From positions 324,668 through 388,667 of the forward strand of contig NZ_MUIN01000006.1 of NCBI RefSeq assembly GCF_002080045.1: a DNA stretch of 64,000 nt, written 5' to 3'. Below, piece by piece: positions 60,929 through 64,000 of this stretch; position 1 is the first letter of the stretch, and every line of letters starts with the position of its first letter. The translations under genes and the position numbers were made by a program. This stretch comes from Pseudomonas sp. Bc-h. GTDB lineage: Bacteria; Pseudomonadota; Gammaproteobacteria; Pseudomonadales; Pseudomonadaceae. The notes under the pieces were generated by a model, which ran no database searches, was not told the DNA's origin, and saw nothing but the letters and a program-made list of their open reading frames with translations.

Positions 60929-63570
60929 CAGCGTTTCACCAATCCAGTCAGGCCGCCCGCGATCAGGGCGGCGGTATCTGCCAGTGCCACCAGCGGATCG
61001 AGTCCTGCGGGCACGGCCATATATCGAGGTTCCCAGTCAGGCTGGAATTTGTCTTTGAAGCGGCGCAGGCCCTGGAAGTTGTAGAGCTGCTCACCGCGAC
61101 TGAACACCATCGAACCCAAGCGCTGGGTCAATGGCGCGCCACGCCGTGGTTGCAGACCTGACAACGGCACCATGCCCAGGCTGAAGCGTGCGTAACCTTC
61201 CTTTTTGTAATGCAGTATCAGGCCGACCATCATGAATTCCATGGTCAGCTTCGGCGCTTCCGGGTGCGAACGCATCAGATCGAGGCTCGCCAGATCATGG
61301 CGCGAAGTCTCGAGCAAATTGGAAAACGCCACCGGTTTGCCTTCGAAGTGAACGATTGCGATGCGGAAATGCTTGAGGTAATCCAGACTGAAACGGCCCA
61401 GCGAGAAGCCTTTTTCGCGCACATTCTTGCCAGTGAGCCAGGCGTCGGAAATCACTTTCAGCTCATCCATCGGCGCCTGACCGACTTCGTAGATCTCCAG
61501 CGAAAGACCGTCGCGGCCACCCCGGTTCCAGGTGTATCGCAGGTCCTTCATTTCCTTGCCCTTGGCCTCGATGTCGAACTTGAGCAAGTCGACGCGGGCC
61601 TCTTCCCCCAGCTTGATCGCGGTCAGGCCGATGTCCATGTAGAACGGCAGGTTCTCGGCACGCACCTGATAGAACACCGGGCGGGCGTGGTGAACGTCGC
61701 ACAGGTCGCGGAATTGCCAGATGAGTTCGGCGCGCTGCTGGGTCGGGCCGATCGGGTCGTACAACGCCACGAGGCTGCGACCGCGATGGGCGTACATCAG
61801 AAAGGCATTACCGTCCGGGTGCAGCAACACAGCTTTATCACCGGTCAGCACCAGGCCGCCATCGGGCTGATTGGATGCCTTGATGATTTCTGCAGCCTTG
61901 GCCAGTTGGGCTTCGTCCGGCAGATCGATCTGCGGGCGTGCGGTACGTAGCAGCCAGGTCAGCGAAACAATCACCAGCAAAACAGCGCTGCCCAATGCCG
62001 AGCGCAGGCCGCGGGGGGCGTCAGCGTCCAGGGTGAATTGCCACCAGAGTTGATGGCTGTAAGGGACGTCCTGATAGGCGAATAGCAGCAGCCAGAACGA
62101 TGCGCCCAACACACAAATGCTGGCGACCAGATAGAGAGGGGAAAACGGCAGTTCCAGAAGACGGCTTGGCCGATAGAACGAACGACGGAAGATCGCCAGC
62201 AGGCACGCGGTCAGCAGTAGAAGGCTGGCCTCTTCCCAGTCGAAACCCTTGAGGATCGAAAGGATGGAGCCTACGAACAACAGAATCGTGGTCAGCATCC
62301 ATGCGGCTGAGAGTCGCCGGCGCAGGCCTTGAGCCAGCAACAGGCACAGCACGCCAATCAGGCTGGCGCCAAAGTGTGAGGCGTCGATCAAGCGATGGGG
62401 GATCAAGAAACCAAGGCTTTCCAGACGCGTATCGATCTCAGGCGTCGCACCGGAAAACAGCAGTACCACGCCCGAGAGGAACACCAGCAGCGCCAGAATC
62501 GGCGCACCCAGTCCGGATGCCACACGCATGGCCTGACGGGCGAACAGGAAGCGTTTGGCCTCGCTGGCCAGCAGCACCAGACACGCAATGAGCAGTGGCA
62601 GCACGACGTAGATCAAACGGTACAACAACAGGGCCGCAGCCAGCGGTGCAGCACCGAGTTCGTCGGCGAAGGCGGTCAGCAAAATGGCTTCGAATACGCC
62701 CACCCCGCCTGGAACATGACTGAGTACACCGGCCGCCAGTGCCAGCAGATACACCAGCAGAAATGCACCGAAAGGCGGGGCGGACGGCAGCAACAGGTAA
62801 AGCACGGCAGCGGCTGCCGCGACGTCCAGCGCAGTGATCACCAGTTGCATCAGAGTCAGACGCAGGCCTGGCAGACGCAGAGTGCGGCGGCCAGCGCGAA
62901 CCAGCAGGTTATGCGCGATGGTCTGTTCGGGCAGTCGCCGACGATAGACCGCAACGCCAATAATCAAGCTGATAGCCAGTACCGCGACGGCAATGGTGGC
63001 GAGTACCGGAACAGACAGGTGCAGCGCGAGAGAGGCTGCAGGTAGATCGCTGAGCGTTGCCAGTGCGGCGAGCGGGGGTAGGGCACAACCCAGAGAGAGA
63101 CTGGCGAACAGCGTCATGTGGGCGACTTCGCCAGCCCCAAGACCCAGGCGCGAATACAGTCGGTAGCGAACCGAGCCGCCTGAAAGCATCGACAGACCTA
63201 CGGCGTTACCAATGGCGAACGCACAGAAACCACCCATGATCAGGCTTTTTGGGGGCAGCTCGACGTTGGCGTAACGGCTCGCAGACCACTCGTAACCGAG
63301 CAAAATGGTGAAGCCGATGACGGTGGCGAGCACCGCGCCACCCAGTGACGGTAGCGGAACGCTGAGCAGGGAGTCCTGCAGGGCGTAGATGTCCAGTTCG
63401 GTGAGCATATGCCGACAGGCGATCAGCGCCAGAGCGAACAGAATAATAGTGATGGCCAGCCCAATGGATTGACGATACTTGCTCACCAATTCGCGTACGC
63501 GCAGTCGGGCAGGAGGGACCGGAGGATGCTCCGGAACTGCTTCATTTGTGTCGGATGGGTTGGCGCGCAT
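60928..63570 (-). CDS. mprF: Aminoacyl-phosphatidylglycerol synthase/flippase MprF
   Basis: Transfers alanine or lysine from tRNA to phosphatidylglycerol and flips the product, reducing membrane negative charge and sensitivity to cationic peptides. The 880-residue protein has about 14 transmembrane helices up to about residue 530 and a C-terminal GNAT-like synthase domain (DUF2156) with VLTGDKAVLLHPDG and FAYSNLLET-like VAFSNLLETSRHD. ATG 63570 (MRANPSDTN) follows AAGGAG; the TTG one codon upstream is unlikely. Alanine specificity would follow P. aeruginosa PA0920, but cannot be read from sequence. Confidence 0.95.
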   Translation of the reverse strand: MRANPSDTNEAVPEHPPVPPARLRVRELVSKYRQSIGLAITIILFALALIACRHMLTELDIYALQDSLLSVPLPSLGGAVLATVIGFTILLGYEWSASRYANVELPPKSLIMGGFCAFAIGNAVGLSMLSGGSVRYRLYSRLGLGAGEVAHMTLFASLSLGCALPPLAALATLSDLPAASLALHLSVPVLATIAVAVLAISLIIGVAVYRRRLPEQTIAHNLLVRAGRRTLRLPGLRLTLMQLVITALDVAAAAAVLYLLLPSAPPFGAFLLVYLLALAAGVLSHVPGGVGVFEAILLTAFADELGAAPLAAALLLYRLIYVVLPLLIACLVLLASEAKRFLFARQAMRVASGLGAPILALLVFLSGVVLLFSGATPEIDTRLESLGFLIPHRLIDASHFGASLIGVLCLLLAQGLRRRLSAAWMLTTILLFVGSILSILKGFDWEEASLLLLTACLLAIFRRSFYRPSRLLELPFSPLYLVASICVLGASFWLLLFAYQDVPYSHQLWWQFTLDADAPRGLRSALGSAVLLVIVSLTWLLRTARPQIDLPDEAQLAKAAEIIKASNQPDGGLVLTGDKAVLLHPDGNAFLMYAHRGRSLVALYDPIGPTQQRAELIWQFRDLCDVHHARPVFYQVRAENLPFYMDIGLTAIKLGEEARVDLLKFDIEAKGKEMKDLRYTWNRGGRDGLSLEIYEVGQAPMDELKVISDAWLTGKNVREKGFSLGRFSLDYLKHFRIAIVHFEGKPVAFSNLLETSRHDLASLDLMRSHPEAPKLTMEFMMVGLILHYKKEGYARFSLGMVPLSGLQPRRGAPLTQRLGSMVFSRGEQLYNFQGLRRFKDKFQPDWEPRYMAVPAGLDPLVALADTAALIAGGLTGLVKR

Positions 63571-63863
63571 CAATCACTCCTTGGATCGTGCGCGACAGGA
63601 TGGGGGTATACAGCCAAGTTACCAATCCCTACGCAAAAAATAATTCAGGATGTTAGCGCTTCAACGTCTAACGGGCGAATACGGCAGATACGTTTCCGTG
63701 ACCATTCAGTCTAGGTTCAGTTACTGGCCAGCGTATCGGCACGCTGTGTAAAAACTGTCGTGCCCGGCAACATACAGTAACAACCGCCCCTGGATAAAAC
63801 CGTCCCGACAACGAAATGTGACAAGCGTTTGTCCACGCTGTTCGGGGCGCCTTTCGTCAGGGC
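63571..63863. other. Gap between mprF and the initiator tRNA
   Basis: About 290 bp with the presumed mprF promoter on the minus strand. I see no gene, strong dyad or recognised operator in it. Confidence 0.5.
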
Positions 63864-63896
63864 AAAAAAAAGGCCACTCTTTCGAGTAGCCTTTTT
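63864..63896 (-). terminator. Terminator of the initiator tRNA gene
   Basis: AAAGGC-CACT and AGTA-GCCTTT pair around CTTTCG, with A8 on one side and T5 on the other. Read on the minus strand it lies just 3' of the tRNA. Confidence 0.85.
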
Positions 63897-63901
63897 GATG
63901 T

Positions 63902-63978
<77 letters not shown>

Positions 63979-64000
63979 TCTGTGTGGCGGCATTCTACAG

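Overview
This window is a stretch of Pseudomonas core chromosome. Gene content and order (map-glnD; rpsB-tsf-pyrH-frr-uppS-cdsA-dxr-rseP-bamA-ompH-lpxD-fabZ-lpxA-lpxB-rnhB-dnaE-accA; pyrG-kdsA-eno-ftsB-ispD; ispF-truD-surE-pcm-nlpD-rpoS-rsmZ-fdxA-mutS-pncC-recA-recX) are those of the genus. The moderate-to-high GC, protein sequences and REP-like repeats suggest the P. syringae side of the genus, but I cannot fix the species. I see no phage, insertion sequence, CRISPR array, integrase or secretion cluster.

Layout. 1-3619 (minus): glnD and map, nitrogen signalling and N-terminal Met removal. 3620-23316 (plus): a translation, envelope and replication block, starting with a t44-type rpsB leader and running through ribosome recycling, undecaprenyl-PP, CDP-DAG and MEP-isoprenoid steps, outer-membrane assembly (rseP, bamA, ompH), lipid A synthesis (lpxD, fabZ, lpxA, lpxB), rnhB, dnaE and accA. 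23366-30072 (plus): tilS, pyrG, kdsA, eno, ftsB, ispD. 30191-33748: a small secreted HbpS/GlcG-like protein, then a divergent LysR regulator and the glutathione-dependent formaldehyde pathway (frmA, fghA).

33858-38997 (plus): ispF, truD, surE, pcm, nlpD, rpoS. 39367-39503: the Gac/Rsm regulatory RNA RsmZ with an upstream GacA-type box. 39589-42723 (minus): fdxA and mutS. 42975-45360 (plus): a small basic protein, pncC, and SOS-controlled recA-recX. 45440-50934: a LOG-family protein, a possible ribbon-helix-helix protein, a PA3611-like secreted protein, a DTW-domain tRNA modification enzyme, an EamA transporter, the ErdR-like regulator and dgkA. 50962-52789: divergent finR and fpr.

52989-57218 (minus): TrmO, YehS, an RsuA-family protein whose catalytic Asp position is Gln, a GNAT acetyltransferase and rimO. 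57490-59388: kup. 59627-63570 (minus): a VirJ/AcvB-type hydrolase coupled to mprF, which together make and hydrolyse aminoacyl-phosphatidylglycerol. 63902-63978 (minus): an initiator tRNA-Met.

No wholly new multigene system is visible. The strongest leads are the RsuA-family protein that has lost its catalytic Asp and its RQIRRM motif (54242-54952), the ispF leader in which a terminator-like hairpin and T-tract run straight into the start codon with an 11-codon ORF upstream (33753-33858), a nested inverted repeat in the rsmZ upstream region, and several unassigned small genes. All calls come from reading the sequence; no database search was run.
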